A stretch of 64,000 nt of DNA from REBR01 sp033721915 (GCA_033721915.1 JAWWAC010000003.1:62001-126000); one strand, 5' to 3'; counted from the first letter of the stretch, positions 9,227-18,278 are shown. The notes: a model not told the origin generated them from the letters alone. Program-made: numbers and translations.

Positions 9227-10300
9227 ATGAGTACATCCGTCAATCACAGCGGGCTGGGTCTGCCTGCCATTTATCTGCACCTGGTTCAGCAGGTGCTCAA
9301 TGCCAAAGGGATGGACAGTCGCCGTCTGCTGGTGGAATCGGGTCTGGACCCGGATTCGCTGCTGCAAGAGGAGACCCGTGTCCCCCTCTCCACGGCGGCG
9401 GTGTTTATGCACCGGGCCATTATCGAGTCCCGGGAGCCCGGCCTGGGCTTTCTGCTCGCGGAAGAGCTGCGTCTGCCATTGCATGGGCCACTGGGCCGCG
9501 CGGTCATGAGCAGTGACAACCTGCGGGAGGTGCTGGACATGATCACCCGCTTTATCTCACTGCGCATGCCGCTGCTTCAGGTCAACACCTACCGGGAAGA
9601 CCGTTATTCGGTGATCGAGTTCAACGGCGAAGGCCCGGCGGCGCTGATGGACTTCGTGCTGGATGCGGTGACCGTGGGCTGTGTCCATATGGGCCGTCAG
9701 ATCATCAGCGCTCGCACCCAGGACTCCTTTATCGAGCGCAAGGGGCCGGAGCCGGCCTGCGTGGCGCGGCTGCGTGACAGACTGCCGGTGTCCATCCGCT
9801 ACGACCGCCGGCGCAACGCCGTGCTGTTCCCCGTGGAGTGGCTGGACTACCCGATCCGCTTCAGCGATGCGGAGGTGGCCCAGGTGTCACGGGCCCAGTG
9901 CGAGCAGTCCCTGCATCAGCTGACCCAGGACCAGGGCCTGCGGCCCCGGGTGCGTCGCATTGTCGCCACCAGCCACCCCTTCCCGCCACGGCTGGGGCAG
10001 GTGGCCCAGTCGCTGTTCATGTCCGAGCGCACCCTCAAGCGCCACCTGCAGGGGGAAGGCGCCACCTACCAGGAGGTGGTGGACGATGTGCGCCTGGAGC
10101 GGGCGGAGAAGCTGCTCACCACCACCCGGCTGAGCCTGGGGCAGATCTCAGATGCACTGGGCTACGCCGACGCGGCCAACTTCACCCGCGCCTTCAAGCG
10201 CTGGACCGGCATCAGCCCCAGTGCCTACCGCCGTGAGAGTGCCATGAAGAGCATGCCCGACCAGCCCATGCCTCAACTGGATGCGGCTTCTTCCTCCTGA
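9227..10300 (+). CDS. AraC family transcriptional regulator (arabinose-binding-domain type)
   Basis: Regulator of 357 residues. The N-terminal about 200 residues form the AraC-type binding domain seen in OruR-like proteins (LGFLLAEELRLPLHGPLGRAVMSS). The C-terminal double helix-turn-helix spans about 245-340, with MSERTLKRHLQGEGATYQ and LGYADAANFTRAFKRW. Start ATG at 9227 has GGAG 7-8 bases upstream. It neighbours the nitrite reductase operon end-on, but nothing links it to nitrogen control. Its target is unknown; a divergent target is not obvious because the upstream neighbour is a truncated gene. Confidence 0.9.
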   Translation: MSTSVNHSGLGLPAIYLHLVQQVLNAKGMDSRRLLVESGLDPDSLLQEETRVPLSTAAVFMHRAIIESREPGLGFLLAEELRLPLHGPLGRAVMSSDNLREVLDMITRFISLRMPLLQVNTYREDRYSVIEFNGEGPAALMDFVLDAVTVGCVHMGRQIISARTQDSFIERKGPEPACVARLRDRLPVSIRYDRRRNAVLFPVEWLDYPIRFSDAEVAQVSRAQCEQSLHQLTQDQGLRPRVRRIVATSHPFPPRLGQVAQSLFMSERTLKRHLQGEGATYQEVVDDVRLERAEKLLTTTRLSLGQISDALGYADAANFTRAFKRWTGISPSAYRRESAMKSMPDQPMPQLDAASSS

Positions 10301-10335
10301 GTCCGCCCTCTCACGGGAAACAGCGCGGCGGCCGT

Positions 10336-10713
10336 TCAGGCCACCGCACTGTCCCTTTGCCGGCACTGGTCCAGTGCCAGCTCCACACGCCCTTCATGGA
10401 TTCTTGCCCGATAGCAGCTCACCTGCACGTCCTCCCGCTCAAGGCAGCGTCCATCCAGAAGACTGAAGTGCTGCTTGTACAGGGGGGAGGCCACCACCGG
10501 TTCATCGCCGATGTCGCCGACAATGCCCCGTGCCAGCACATTGGCGCCGCCGATGGGGTCGTAATGACTCAGAGCAAAGATCTGCTGCGGTGTGTCCGGC
10601 AGATAGAACAGGGCCACGGGCCCCGCCTCCGTCCACACCGCCACGCCGGTATCCGCCACCAGGTCCTGCTGGCGGCAGACGCTTGTCCACGGGTTGGTCT
10701 GTTGCTGTGTCAT
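10336..10713 (-). CDS. nirD: Nitrite reductase (NADH) small subunit NirD
   Basis: Rieske-fold small subunit of cytoplasmic assimilatory nitrite reductase, 125 residues. It keeps the fold motif FALSHYDPIGGANVLARGIV and SPLYKQHFSLLDGRC but lacks the Cys/His iron-sulfur ligands, as is normal for NirD. ATG 10713 is chosen because GGAG precedes it; a longer reading frame to 10770 lies inside the nirB stop region and is rejected. It is the last gene of the nasB-nirB-nirD unit, 40 bases after nirB. Confidence 0.93.
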   Translation of the reverse strand: MTQQQTNPWTSVCRQQDLVADTGVAVWTEAGPVALFYLPDTPQQIFALSHYDPIGGANVLARGIVGDIGDEPVVASPLYKQHFSLLDGRCLEREDVQVSCYRARIHEGRVELALDQCRQRDSAVA

Positions 10714-10753
10714 GGTCTGTTCTCCTGCGTTGCGGGTTTGTGGGGCCGGGTCA

Positions 10754-13282
10754 TCAGCCGGCCACCGCAATGAGTTTTTCCTCGGGGCTCATGGCCTTGG
10801 GGCGCTTCTGGCCGCGCTCCGTGACCCACTGCTGGACCGGGTCCTCCCGCTCGTCGTTGACGAACTCGCGGAAGCGGCGCAGCTTTTCCGGGTCGCTCAG
10901 GGCGCTCTGCCACTCGCACTGATAGGTGTCGATCACATGGGCCATCTGGGCTTCCAGCTCGGCACCGATGCCCAGGCTGTCGTTGATCACCACGTCCTTG
11001 ATGTAATCCAGCCCCCCTTCCAGGTTTTCCAGCCACACGGAGGTGCGTTGCAGCCGGTCTGCGGTGCGCACATAGAACATCAGGTAGCGGTCGATGTACT
11101 GCACCAGTGTCTGGTCGTCCAGGTCCGTGGCGAACAGGTCCGCGTGGCGAGGCCGCATGCCGCCGTTGCCGGAGACGTACAGGTTCCAGCCGTTTTCCGT
11201 GGCGATCACGCCGATGTCCTTGCTCTGGGCCTCGGCGCATTCACGGGTGCAGCCGGAGACCCCCATCTTCAGTTTGTGGGGCGAGCGCAGGCCCTTGTAG
11301 CGGTTCTCCAGGAAGATGGCCATGCCGACACTGTCCTGCACCCCGTAGCGGCACCAGGTGCTGCCGACACAGGACTTCACCGTGCGCAGTGACTTGGCGT
11401 AGGCGTGGCCGGTCTCGAAGCCGGCATTCAGCAGTTCTTCCCAGATCAGCGGCAGCTGGTTGAGGCTGGCACCGAACAGGTCCACCCGCTGGCCACCGGT
11501 GATCTTGGTGTAAAGGCCGTAACGTTTGGCCACATCCCCCAGCACCATCAGCTTCTCCGGCGTGATCTCGCCACCGGCGATGCGGGGCACGATGGAGTAG
11601 GTGCCGTTTTTCTGCATATTGGCCATGAAGGTGTCGTTGGTGTCCTGCAGCGGCACATGGTCCGGCTCGTGCACATGCTCGTTCCAGTAGGAGGCCAGTA
11701 TGGAGCCCACGGCGGGCTTGCAGATGTCGCAGCCACGGCCTTTGCCGTGCTTGTCGATCAGCTCCCGGAAGGTGCGCACCTTGCCCACACGCACCAGGTG
11801 GTAGAGCTCCTGGCGGGTATGGGGGAAGTGCTCGCAGAGATCCTTGTTCACTTCGACACCACGGCTCTCCAGCTCAGACTCCACCACGTTCTTCAGCAGC
11901 GCGGCACAGCCGCCGCATCCGCTGCTGGCTTTCGTCTCCGCTTTGACCGTGCCCAGATCCTGGGCTCCCCCATCAATGGAGCAGCAGATGTCCCCCTTGG
12001 TGACGTTGTGGCAGGAGCAGATGGTCGCCGTCTCAGGCAGGGCATCGGCCCCCAGTGAGGGGGCGCCACCGGAAGAGTCCGGCAGTATCAGTGACTGGGG
12101 GTTCTCCGGCAGGTCAATGCCGTTGAGCATGTACTGCAGCAGCGTGTCGTAGCGGCTGTTGTCCCCCACCAGCACCGCACCCAGTACCTTGCTGCGGTCC
12201 TGGCTGATCACCAGTTTCTGGTAAGTGCCGGCGGCCTCATCCAGGAAGCGTACGGTGCGGGCACCGGCGGTTCTGGCGTGGGCATCGCCGATGGAGCCCA
12301 CATCCACCCCCAGCAGCTTGAGCTTGGTGCTCATGTCCGCGCCGGTAAAGGCCGCCTCGCTGTTCCCGTTGAGGTGGGCGCTGAGGGTCTTGGCCATGGT
12401 GTAACCCGGGGCCACCAGGCCGAAAATCTGCTGGTTCCACAGGGCACACTCACCGATGGCGTAGATGGCCGGGTCGCTGGTAACGCACTGGTTGTTGACC
12501 ACGATGCCGCCGCGCTCACCCAGTGCCAGGTCACAGGCCCGGGCCAGTGTGTCCTGTGGGCGTATGCCGGCGGAGAAGACAATCAGGTCCGTTTCCAGGA
12601 AGTCCTCTTCGCCGAACTCCATGCGCAGGCGGTGCTCCTGTCCGGGCACGATGGCGGAGGTGGCCTTTTCGGTGTGCACCCGCACACCCAGCTCCTCGAT
12701 CTTCTCCTTCAGTACCTGGCCGCCCTCGGCATCCAGCTGCACCGGCATCAGCCGGGGGGCAAATTCCACCACATGGGCTTCCAGGCCCAGCTGCTTGAGG
12801 GCGTTGGCCGCCTCCAGACCCAGCAGGCCGCCACCGACGACCACCCCTTTCTTCACGCCTTCGGCGCTGGCACGGATGCCGTCCAGGTCTTCCAGTGTGC
12901 GGTAGACCAGGCAGTGTTCCCGTTCATGGCCCGGGATGGGGGGCACAAAGGGGTAGGAGCCGGTGGCCAGTACCAGTGCGTCGTAGGGGTACTCTCCCTG
13001 ATCCGTGGTCACCACCTGTTTCTCGCGGTCGATGCCGGTGACGCATTCCCCCAGATGGAGGTCAAAGCCCTGTTCCCCGTACCAGTCCGCTGGGGCAAGT
13101 GACAGATCCTCGTGGGTGGAGCCGTCGAAGTATTCCGACAGGTGCACACGGTCGTAGGCGCAGAGTTTTTCCTCGCCGAAAACAGTCACCCTGTAGTCTT
13201 CAGCCGCTGGCGTACCGGCGAACTCTTCCAGGAAATGATGGCCAACCATGCCATTGCCGATCACGATCAGTTGCTTGCTCAT
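10754..13282 (-). CDS. nirB: Nitrite reductase (NADH) large subunit NirB
   Basis: Siroheme nitrite reductase large subunit, 842 residues, reducing nitrite to ammonium with NADH in the cytoplasm. Domain order is a FAD/NAD pyridine-nucleotide-disulfide reductase (1-320; VIGNGMVGHHF), a BFD-like [2Fe-2S] domain (about 415-470; CSCHNVTKGDI and SSGCGGC), a ferredoxin-like half domain, and the siroheme/4Fe-4S domain (about 545-760; CVGSTWCRYG and GVSGCTRECAEAQ). ATG 13282 has GAGG upstream and replaces a longer frame from 13312. The N-terminal third is paralogous to the adjacent nasB-like gene. Confidence 0.96.
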   Translation of the reverse strand: MSKQLIVIGNGMVGHHFLEEFAGTPAAEDYRVTVFGEEKLCAYDRVHLSEYFDGSTHEDLSLAPADWYGEQGFDLHLGECVTGIDREKQVVTTDQGEYPYDALVLATGSYPFVPPIPGHEREHCLVYRTLEDLDGIRASAEGVKKGVVVGGGLLGLEAANALKQLGLEAHVVEFAPRLMPVQLDAEGGQVLKEKIEELGVRVHTEKATSAIVPGQEHRLRMEFGEEDFLETDLIVFSAGIRPQDTLARACDLALGERGGIVVNNQCVTSDPAIYAIGECALWNQQIFGLVAPGYTMAKTLSAHLNGNSEAAFTGADMSTKLKLLGVDVGSIGDAHARTAGARTVRFLDEAAGTYQKLVISQDRSKVLGAVLVGDNSRYDTLLQYMLNGIDLPENPQSLILPDSSGGAPSLGADALPETATICSCHNVTKGDICCSIDGGAQDLGTVKAETKASSGCGGCAALLKNVVESELESRGVEVNKDLCEHFPHTRQELYHLVRVGKVRTFRELIDKHGKGRGCDICKPAVGSILASYWNEHVHEPDHVPLQDTNDTFMANMQKNGTYSIVPRIAGGEITPEKLMVLGDVAKRYGLYTKITGGQRVDLFGASLNQLPLIWEELLNAGFETGHAYAKSLRTVKSCVGSTWCRYGVQDSVGMAIFLENRYKGLRSPHKLKMGVSGCTRECAEAQSKDIGVIATENGWNLYVSGNGGMRPRHADLFATDLDDQTLVQYIDRYLMFYVRTADRLQRTSVWLENLEGGLDYIKDVVINDSLGIGAELEAQMAHVIDTYQCEWQSALSDPEKLRRFREFVNDEREDPVQQWVTERGQKRPKAMSPEEKLIAVAG

Positions 13283-13392
13283 AATGTTTCCTCGCTTCTC
13301 CCGGACCCGCAACAGGGTCCATTGATCCCGGGCGTTCTCCCCGCCGGCGCCGGTTACGGCGCATCGGGCAACGCCCTGTGTTTCGTCATCCT

Positions 13393-14631
13393 TCAGGCCG
13401 CTTGCGCCTCGCTTTCGTCGCCACAGTGGGCCTCGCCAAAGGCCAGAGCCTCCCGCCGGGGGGACAGGTCCGTCCCTGCCTGCAGGTGCCCAAGCAGCCA
13501 GGGCCCCGAGCGGGCATCGCCGTAGAGCACTGCCCCTACCAGGCGGTTATCCCGCAGCAGCAGGTGGCGGTATTCGCCGTGCAGGCGGTCGTGGTAGATA
13601 ATGGATTCTGTGCCCTGGTCCGGTACCACCTGGCCGCAGGAGAACAGATCAATGCCGCTGATCTTCAGCCGGGTGGCGCTCAGGTCCGGGCTATAGGTGA
13701 CCGGCTGACCCAGCAGCCGGGCGGCCAGAACCTGTGCCTGCTGGTGCACCGGGTCCACCAGGCCGAATGTCTGTCCGTCCAGTTCGCAGCATTCACCCAG
13801 TGCATGAATGCGCGGGTCGCTGCTGGTCAGGGTGTCGTCCACGGCAATGCCACGGCCGCACTCCAGTCCGGCGTCTTGCGCCAGTTCCCGGTTGGGGGTG
13901 ATGCCGGTGGCGATCACCACCCGGTCCGCTTTCAGTGTGTCGCCACAGGCCAGTCGTACCCCCTGTACCTGTTGGTCGCCGAGGCAGGCGGCCACCCGGG
14001 TGTTGAGTCGCAGGGTCAGACCCCGGTCACAGAGGGTGTCGGCCAGCAGGGTCCCGGCCACCGGGTCCAGCTGGCGGTTGAGAAGATGACTGCTGCGGTG
14101 CAGCAGGGTGACGCTCATGCCCTGTTTACGCAGCCCTTCCGCCGCCTCAAGGCCGAGAAAGCCACCACCGATGACCACCGCAGAGCCGCCTTGCCGGGCC
14201 TGGTTCCGCAGCGCGCGGGTATCCGCCAGGGTGCGAAAGCCCTGCACGCCGGCCAGTGACTCGCCGGGAATGCCCAGTGGCGTGGGTCGCGATCCGGTGC
14301 TGATGACCAGCCGGTCATAACCGAAGCGCTCACCGGCGGCGGTGATCACCTGCCGGTGATTCCGGTCTATGGTGGTGACCGGGTCACCGCTGTGTCGGCG
14401 GATGCCCTGTCGGGAGAACCAGTCACCCCGGCACAGGGCCAGTGCCTTGTCATCCGCCTCACCGGCCAGCCAGTGTGAGAGCAGTATGCGGTTATAGGCC
14501 GGCTGTGGCTCTTCACCGATCACGGTGATCCGCCATGGGCAGTCCCCCCGCTCGGTGAGGGACTGCAGCAGACGCTGGGCGGCCATGCCGTGGCCGATCA
14601 CCACCAGGTGCTGTCTGTCTGTGCTGTCCAT
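13393..14631 (-). CDS. nasB: FAD-dependent oxidoreductase of the nitrate assimilation operon (NasB-like)
   Basis: NAD(P)H- and FAD-binding oxidoreductase, 412 residues, of the NirB N-terminal type. It has two dinucleotide folds: VVIGHGMAAQRLLQSL near the N-terminus and VVIGGGFLGLEAAEGLRKQG near residue 150. The ATGITPNRELAQDAG segment and an Asp-Pro-Arg-Ile-His-Ala-Leu-Gly-Glu FAD motif also match. It has no BFD or siroheme domain, so it probably passes electrons from NAD(P)H to the nitrate reductase. ATG 14631 lies only 11 bases after the U-tract of a leader terminator, so expression depends on read-through. First gene of nasB-nirB-nirD. Confidence 0.85.
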   Translation of the reverse strand: MDSTDRQHLVVIGHGMAAQRLLQSLTERGDCPWRITVIGEEPQPAYNRILLSHWLAGEADDKALALCRGDWFSRQGIRRHSGDPVTTIDRNHRQVITAAGERFGYDRLVISTGSRPTPLGIPGESLAGVQGFRTLADTRALRNQARQGGSAVVIGGGFLGLEAAEGLRKQGMSVTLLHRSSHLLNRQLDPVAGTLLADTLCDRGLTLRLNTRVAACLGDQQVQGVRLACGDTLKADRVVIATGITPNRELAQDAGLECGRGIAVDDTLTSSDPRIHALGECCELDGQTFGLVDPVHQQAQVLAARLLGQPVTYSPDLSATRLKISGIDLFSCGQVVPDQGTESIIYHDRLHGEYRHLLLRDNRLVGAVLYGDARSGPWLLGHLQAGTDLSPRREALAFGEAHCGDESEAQAA

Positions 14632-14642
14632 GGGTTTTCTCC

Positions 14643-14683
14643 AAAAAAAAGGCGCCTGACTCCGGTAAGGGAGTGCAGGCGCC
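14643..14683 (-). terminator. Leader intrinsic terminator of the nasB-nirB-nirD unit (leader A)
   Basis: Read on the minus strand: GGCGCCTGCACTCC, short loop, GGAGTCAGGCGCC, then eight T. The hairpin ends 11 bases before the nasB-like ATG, so it must act within the unit's own leader. Its 5' arm shares bases with the adjacent hexaloop hairpin, making the two structures mutually exclusive. Confidence 0.85.
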
Positions 14684-14735
14684 AATGCCAGGCTTGACCG
14701 TGATGTCTGTGGGATCGTGCGTCTGTGCCCGACCC
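14678..14735 (-). promoter_or_regulatory. ANTAR-type tandem hairpins of leader A
   Basis: Minus-strand RNA has hairpin P1 at 14712-14735, stem GGGTCGGGC/GCACGATCC (8 of 9 pairs) with hexaloop ACAGAC. Hairpin P2 at 14678-14689 is GGC-ATTGGC-GCC. Both loops have A at position 1 and G at position 4, the recognition pattern known for ANTAR antiterminators. P2 overlaps the terminator 5' arm. The expected binder is the NasT protein encoded at 19638-20258. An extra hairpin, ATCGGGG-TCAT-CCCCGAT, sits near the predicted transcript start. Confidence 0.75.
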
Positions 14736-14771
14736 GTGATCGGGGATGACCCCGATATCTGTTATGAAGAC

Positions 14772-14787
14772 TGCATCAACTGTGCCA
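14772..14787 (-). promoter_or_regulatory. Sigma-54 promoter of the nasB-nirB-nirD unit
   Basis: Minus-strand TGGCACAGTTGATGCA matches the sigma-54 consensus TGGCAC-N5-TTGCA except for one T to A; the GG and GC dinucleotides are 10 bases apart as required. It lies about 40 bases before the first ANTAR hairpin and downstream of the nrt ATPase gene, so the reductase genes have a promoter separate from the transporter. Confidence 0.75.
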
Positions 14788-14921
14788 GTTCAATAACCTG
14801 TTGTTTTGAGGGAGGTCCTGGTGGAAGCCGTGGGTGGACCTGCGGGTTATGGCCGCGGTTCTGGTGCAATAACGGCGGCCTGCGCACCAGGGTGGTGCGA
14901 AAGCCGCCGTGGGAGAGCTTC

Positions 14922-15776
14922 TCAGCCACCGCTGGCCGCTGTGGCCTTTGGCCGGCTTTCAGCCGACGGGGCAGAGCGTTGCAGTGGCTGCACCTTCTGC
15001 TGTTTTTCATAGAGAAAGCGCAGCACCTCCTGGCGCAGGTGGTTGTAATCGCCGTCCTCGGCCAGGGCCACACGGTCCCTGGGGCGGGGCAGGTCCACCC
15101 GGAGAATCTCGCCGATGGTGGCCTCCGGGCCATTGGTCATCATCACGATCCGGTCCGACAGCAATACCGCCTCGTCCACATCGTGGGTGATCATGATCAC
15201 GGTGCTGTTCAGGTCCCGCTGGATTGCCATCAGCGAGTCCTGCAGATGGGCCCGGGTCAGTGCATCCAGTGCGCCGAATGGCTCGTCCATCAGCAACACC
15301 TTGGGCTGCATGGAGAGTGCCCTGGCGATGCCCACGCGCTGTCGCATGCCCCCGGAGAGTTCATCGGGGCGCTTTTCCAGTGCGTGTCCCATATGCACCA
15401 GCTCCAGGTTGTGGATGATCCAGTCCCGGCGCTCTTTTTTGTTCATGGTTTTACCGAACACCTGTTTCACCGCCAGCTCCACATTCTGGTAGGCGCTCAT
15501 CCAGGGCAGCAGTGAGTGGTTCTGGAACACCACGGCCCGCTCGGGGCCCGGCTCATTCACTTCACGGCCGTCGAGCAGGCAGCCACCCTGAGTGGCCTTG
15601 AGCAGTCCGGCGACAATGTTGAGCACCGTGGACTTGCCACAGCCGGAATGGCCGATGAGGGAGACAAATTCCCCCTTTTCCATCTTCAGGTTGACCTTGT
15701 CCAGTGCCAGAAAATCTCCCTTGGGGGTAGGGAAGGACATGCTGACGGATGAGAGTTCGAGATGGAGCTTGTTCAT
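14922..15776 (-). CDS. nrtC: Nitrate ABC transporter ATP-binding protein
   Basis: ATPase of the nitrate/nitrite importer, 284 residues. Walker A is GHSGCGKST (about residue 40), the signature is LSGGMRQRVGIARAL, Walker B is VLLMDEPFGALD, and the H-loop is ITHDVDEAV. It belongs to the NrtC/NrtD-TauB-SsuB group but lacks the extra NrtA-like domain of cyanobacterial NrtC. ATG 15776 has GGAG 8 bases upstream; a longer frame to 15899 is not used. Third gene of nrtA-nrtB-nrtC. Symbols nrtC, nrtD and nasD are all used for this type. Confidence 0.92.
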   Translation of the reverse strand: MNKLHLELSSVSMSFPTPKGDFLALDKVNLKMEKGEFVSLIGHSGCGKSTVLNIVAGLLKATQGGCLLDGREVNEPGPERAVVFQNHSLLPWMSAYQNVELAVKQVFGKTMNKKERRDWIIHNLELVHMGHALEKRPDELSGGMRQRVGIARALSMQPKVLLMDEPFGALDALTRAHLQDSLMAIQRDLNSTVIMITHDVDEAVLLSDRIVMMTNGPEATIGEILRVDLPRPRDRVALAEDGDYNHLRQEVLRFLYEKQQKVQPLQRSAPSAESRPKATAASGG

Positions 15777-15840
15777 GACGTTTCTCCGGAGTCCGTGTTG
15801 GATCAGCCACCCCTGACTCCGGGGTGGCGGCTGGCTGTGT

Positions 15841-16833
15841 TTACTGTGTGGCCGAGGACTTGTCCCAGGACAGGGCACGCTGCAGCAGCAACATGCCACG
15901 GTCCAGCAGCAGGCCGATCACGCCGATGGCGATCACCGCCACCATGATCCGGCTCAGTGAGGAGCTGCTGCCGTTCTGGAATTCATCCCAGATGAACTTC
16001 CCCAGCCCCGGATTCTGGGCCAGCATTTCCGCGGCAATCAGAACCATCCAGGCGATCCCCAGTGACAGGCGCATGCCGGTGAAGATCATGGGGATGGCCG
16101 ATGGCAGCACCACCTGGCGCACATGGGTGAGAAACGGCAGCCGCAGTACCTGGCTGACGTTGCGCAGATCCTGGCTGACGGAGTTCACCCCCATCATGGT
16201 GTTGATCAGTGTGGGCCAGAGGCTGCACAGGGACACCGTGATCACCGAGGTGACAAAGGAGCGGGAGAACAGGGGGTCGTCGGTGACGTAGGTGGCCGAG
16301 ACCACCAGTGTGACAATGGGCAGCCAGGCCAGTGGCGAGACCGGTTTGAACACCTGGATGATGGGGTTGACCGCGGCGTACAGGTGCCGGTTCATGCCCA
16401 CCAGAATCCCCAGTGGCACCGCCACCAGTGTGGCCAGGCCAAAACCGGCCATGACGGTGGCCAGGCTGGTGAGGATCTGGTGGAAGAAGGTGGGCTGCCC
16501 GGAATAGGGCCGGATCTGGGTCTCCGCCTGTGGGTTGCGCTCCAGGATCTGTGCGTTGCGCTCCTGCTGCATGGCGATGAACTCACGAGCGCGCTGCTGC
16601 TCTTCCCGGTAATCCGCCCAGAGGTTGCCGGACTGGTGCCACACATCCGCCGGCCCTGGCAGGCTGCCGATGGCGGTATTCACACTCTGTGAGGCCAGCT
16701 GCCACAGCAGCAGGAAGACGGCGATGCCGATGATGGGCATGCCCAGGGTGCGCAGCAGGCCCGACAGGGAAAGGGACGGACTGCGCTGGCGCAGAAACGC
16801 ACTCATGGTGGAAATGACCGGTGCCTGATTCAT
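15841..16833 (-). CDS. nrtB: Nitrate ABC transporter permease NrtB
   Basis: Inner-membrane permease of 330 residues. One helix near residues 28-48 precedes a hydrophilic periplasmic stretch (about 60-120), then five or six helices carry the binding-protein-dependent transport signature, including the EAA-type loop AAEMLAQNPGLGKFIWDEFQ. ATG 16833 has AAGGAG 7 bases upstream and follows nrtA by 10 bases. Works with NrtA and the ATPase to import nitrate or nitrite. Confidence 0.93.
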   Translation of the reverse strand: MNQAPVISTMSAFLRQRSPSLSLSGLLRTLGMPIIGIAVFLLLWQLASQSVNTAIGSLPGPADVWHQSGNLWADYREEQQRAREFIAMQQERNAQILERNPQAETQIRPYSGQPTFFHQILTSLATVMAGFGLATLVAVPLGILVGMNRHLYAAVNPIIQVFKPVSPLAWLPIVTLVVSATYVTDDPLFSRSFVTSVITVSLCSLWPTLINTMMGVNSVSQDLRNVSQVLRLPFLTHVRQVVLPSAIPMIFTGMRLSLGIAWMVLIAAEMLAQNPGLGKFIWDEFQNGSSSSLSRIMVAVIAIGVIGLLLDRGMLLLQRALSWDKSSATQ

Positions 16834-16843
16834 GGTGCTCTCC

Positions 16844-18229
16844 TTATGGCTGCTCATCGCCCTTGAGGCCGATGGCAAAACTGTCGATGTAGGCGTTGGG
16901 CTTGCGCCCGTCAAAGGGCACGCCGTCGATAAAGTCGCTCTGTACCGGTTTGAAGCCGTCCATGTCGTCAAAGTCCGGGAAGTCGCCGGCGCTCATGTGG
17001 CCATCCGCGATCAGCGCCTCGGCCGCCTTGCGGTAGATGTCCGGGCGGTAGATGTCCCTGGCCTTCTGCATGTACCAGTCGTCGGGGCGCTGTTCCGTGA
17101 GCTGTCCCCAGCGGCGCATCTGGGTCATGAACCAGATGGCGTCGCTGTAGTAGGGGTAGGTGGCGTTGCGGCGGAAGAACACATTGAAGTCCGGCGCCTC
17201 ACGCCTGTCGCCTTTCTCGTACTCGAAGGTGCCGGTCATGGAGTTGGCGATCACCTCCGCATCCGCCCCCACGTAACGGGAATCGGACAGAATCGCCACC
17301 GCCTCCTCGCGGTTGGCGTTGTTGTCCTTGTCCAGCCAGTGGGCGGCGCGGATCAGTGCCTTGACCACCCGGATATGGGTGTTGGGGTTCTCCTCGGCCC
17401 AGCTCTTGCTGACACCAAAGACCTTTTCCGGGTTGTAGGGCCAGATGTCGTGGTTGGTCACCACCGGCACGCCAATTCCGGAGAACACCGCCTGCTGATT
17501 CCAGGGCTCACCCACGCAGTACCCCTGAATGGTGCCGGCATCCATGGTGGAGGGCATCTGTGGTGGCGGTGTGACGGACAGCAGCACATCGGCGCCGCGC
17601 ATACCGCTGTTGTCGCCTCGCCCTGGAGCGTAGAAGCCCGGATGCAGGCCGCCGGAGGCCAGCCAGTAGCGGATCTCGTAGTTGTGGGTGGAGACCGGGT
17701 AGACCATGCCCATGCGGAAGTTCTCCCCCTCATCCTTGTAGGATTCCACCACCGGCTTCAGGGCGCTGGCGCTGATGGGGTGTGCGGGCTTGCCGTCTTC
17801 CCGGTTGGCCACATGGGGGCGCATCTGCTCCCAGACCCCATTGGAGACGGTAATGGCGTTGCCGTTGAGGTCCATGCTGAAGGCGGTGATGATGTCCGAC
17901 TGGCTGCCGCCCACCCCCAGGCTGGCGCCGATGGGCTGTCCGGCCAGCATATGGGCCCCGTCCAGCTCGCCGCTGATGACCCGGTCGAGAAGCACCCGCC
18001 AGTTGGACTGTGCCTCCAGGTCCACAAAGAGCCCTTCATCGAAGAAGAAGTACTTTTCCGCGGCGATGGCCAGTGGCGCCATGTCCGTCAGCTTGATAAA
18101 GCCGAATGTCAGCTCCTCTTTTTCCGGCGGGCCGACCTCCGCCATCAGTGGAGCGGCGCAAAGGCTCAGTGCCAGTGTCAGTGGCGCCAGCAGCGAGAAT
18201 CTGGATGATCCGGAGTGCCTGGGTTTCAT
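16844..18229 (-). CDS. nrtA: Nitrate ABC transporter substrate-binding protein NrtA
   Basis: Periplasmic nitrate/nitrite-binding protein, 461 residues. A signal peptide covers about residues 1-30 (SLLAPLTLALSLCAAPLMAE). The mature part shows the family segments LTFGFIKLTDMAPLAIA, GELDGAHMLAGQP, and CVGEPWNQQAVFSG around the anion site. ATG 18229 has GAGGAG 8 bases upstream and lies 13 bases past the leader terminator U-tract. First gene of the transporter unit. Confidence 0.94.
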   Translation of the reverse strand: MKPRHSGSSRFSLLAPLTLALSLCAAPLMAEVGPPEKEELTFGFIKLTDMAPLAIAAEKYFFFDEGLFVDLEAQSNWRVLLDRVISGELDGAHMLAGQPIGASLGVGGSQSDIITAFSMDLNGNAITVSNGVWEQMRPHVANREDGKPAHPISASALKPVVESYKDEGENFRMGMVYPVSTHNYEIRYWLASGGLHPGFYAPGRGDNSGMRGADVLLSVTPPPQMPSTMDAGTIQGYCVGEPWNQQAVFSGIGVPVVTNHDIWPYNPEKVFGVSKSWAEENPNTHIRVVKALIRAAHWLDKDNNANREEAVAILSDSRYVGADAEVIANSMTGTFEYEKGDRREAPDFNVFFRRNATYPYYSDAIWFMTQMRRWGQLTEQRPDDWYMQKARDIYRPDIYRKAAEALIADGHMSAGDFPDFDDMDGFKPVQSDFIDGVPFDGRKPNAYIDSFAIGLKGDEQP

Positions 18230-18242
18230 GGTCTGTCTCCTC

Positions 18243-18278
18243 AAAAAAAACGCCCACACCCCGTGAGGGGTGCAGGCG
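18243..18278 (-). terminator. Leader intrinsic terminator of the nrtABC unit (leader B)
   Basis: Minus strand: CGCCTGCACCCC-TCAC-GGGGTGTGGGCG (12 pairs, two of them G-U) followed by eight T, ending immediately before the nrtA ribosome binding site. The 5' arm CGCCTGCAC is the same as in leader A. It must be bypassed for nrtA expression. Confidence 0.87.

Noticed and set aside
10707..10770. Longer NirD start at 10770
   Set aside because: The extra residues lie in the nirB stop region and lack family similarity; ATG 10713 has a proper ribosome binding site.
12278..13102. Long plus-strand open frame opposite nirB
   Set aside because: Antisense of the conserved FAD domain of NirB; no ribosome binding site or family resemblance.
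13378..14259. Long plus-strand open frame opposite the nasB-like gene
   Set aside because: Antisense of conserved coding sequence; no independent support.
16832..18208. Long plus-strand open frame opposite nrtA
   Set aside because: It is the antisense shadow of nrtA, low in recognisable motifs and rich in His/Val/Gly, as expected in a GC-rich genome.
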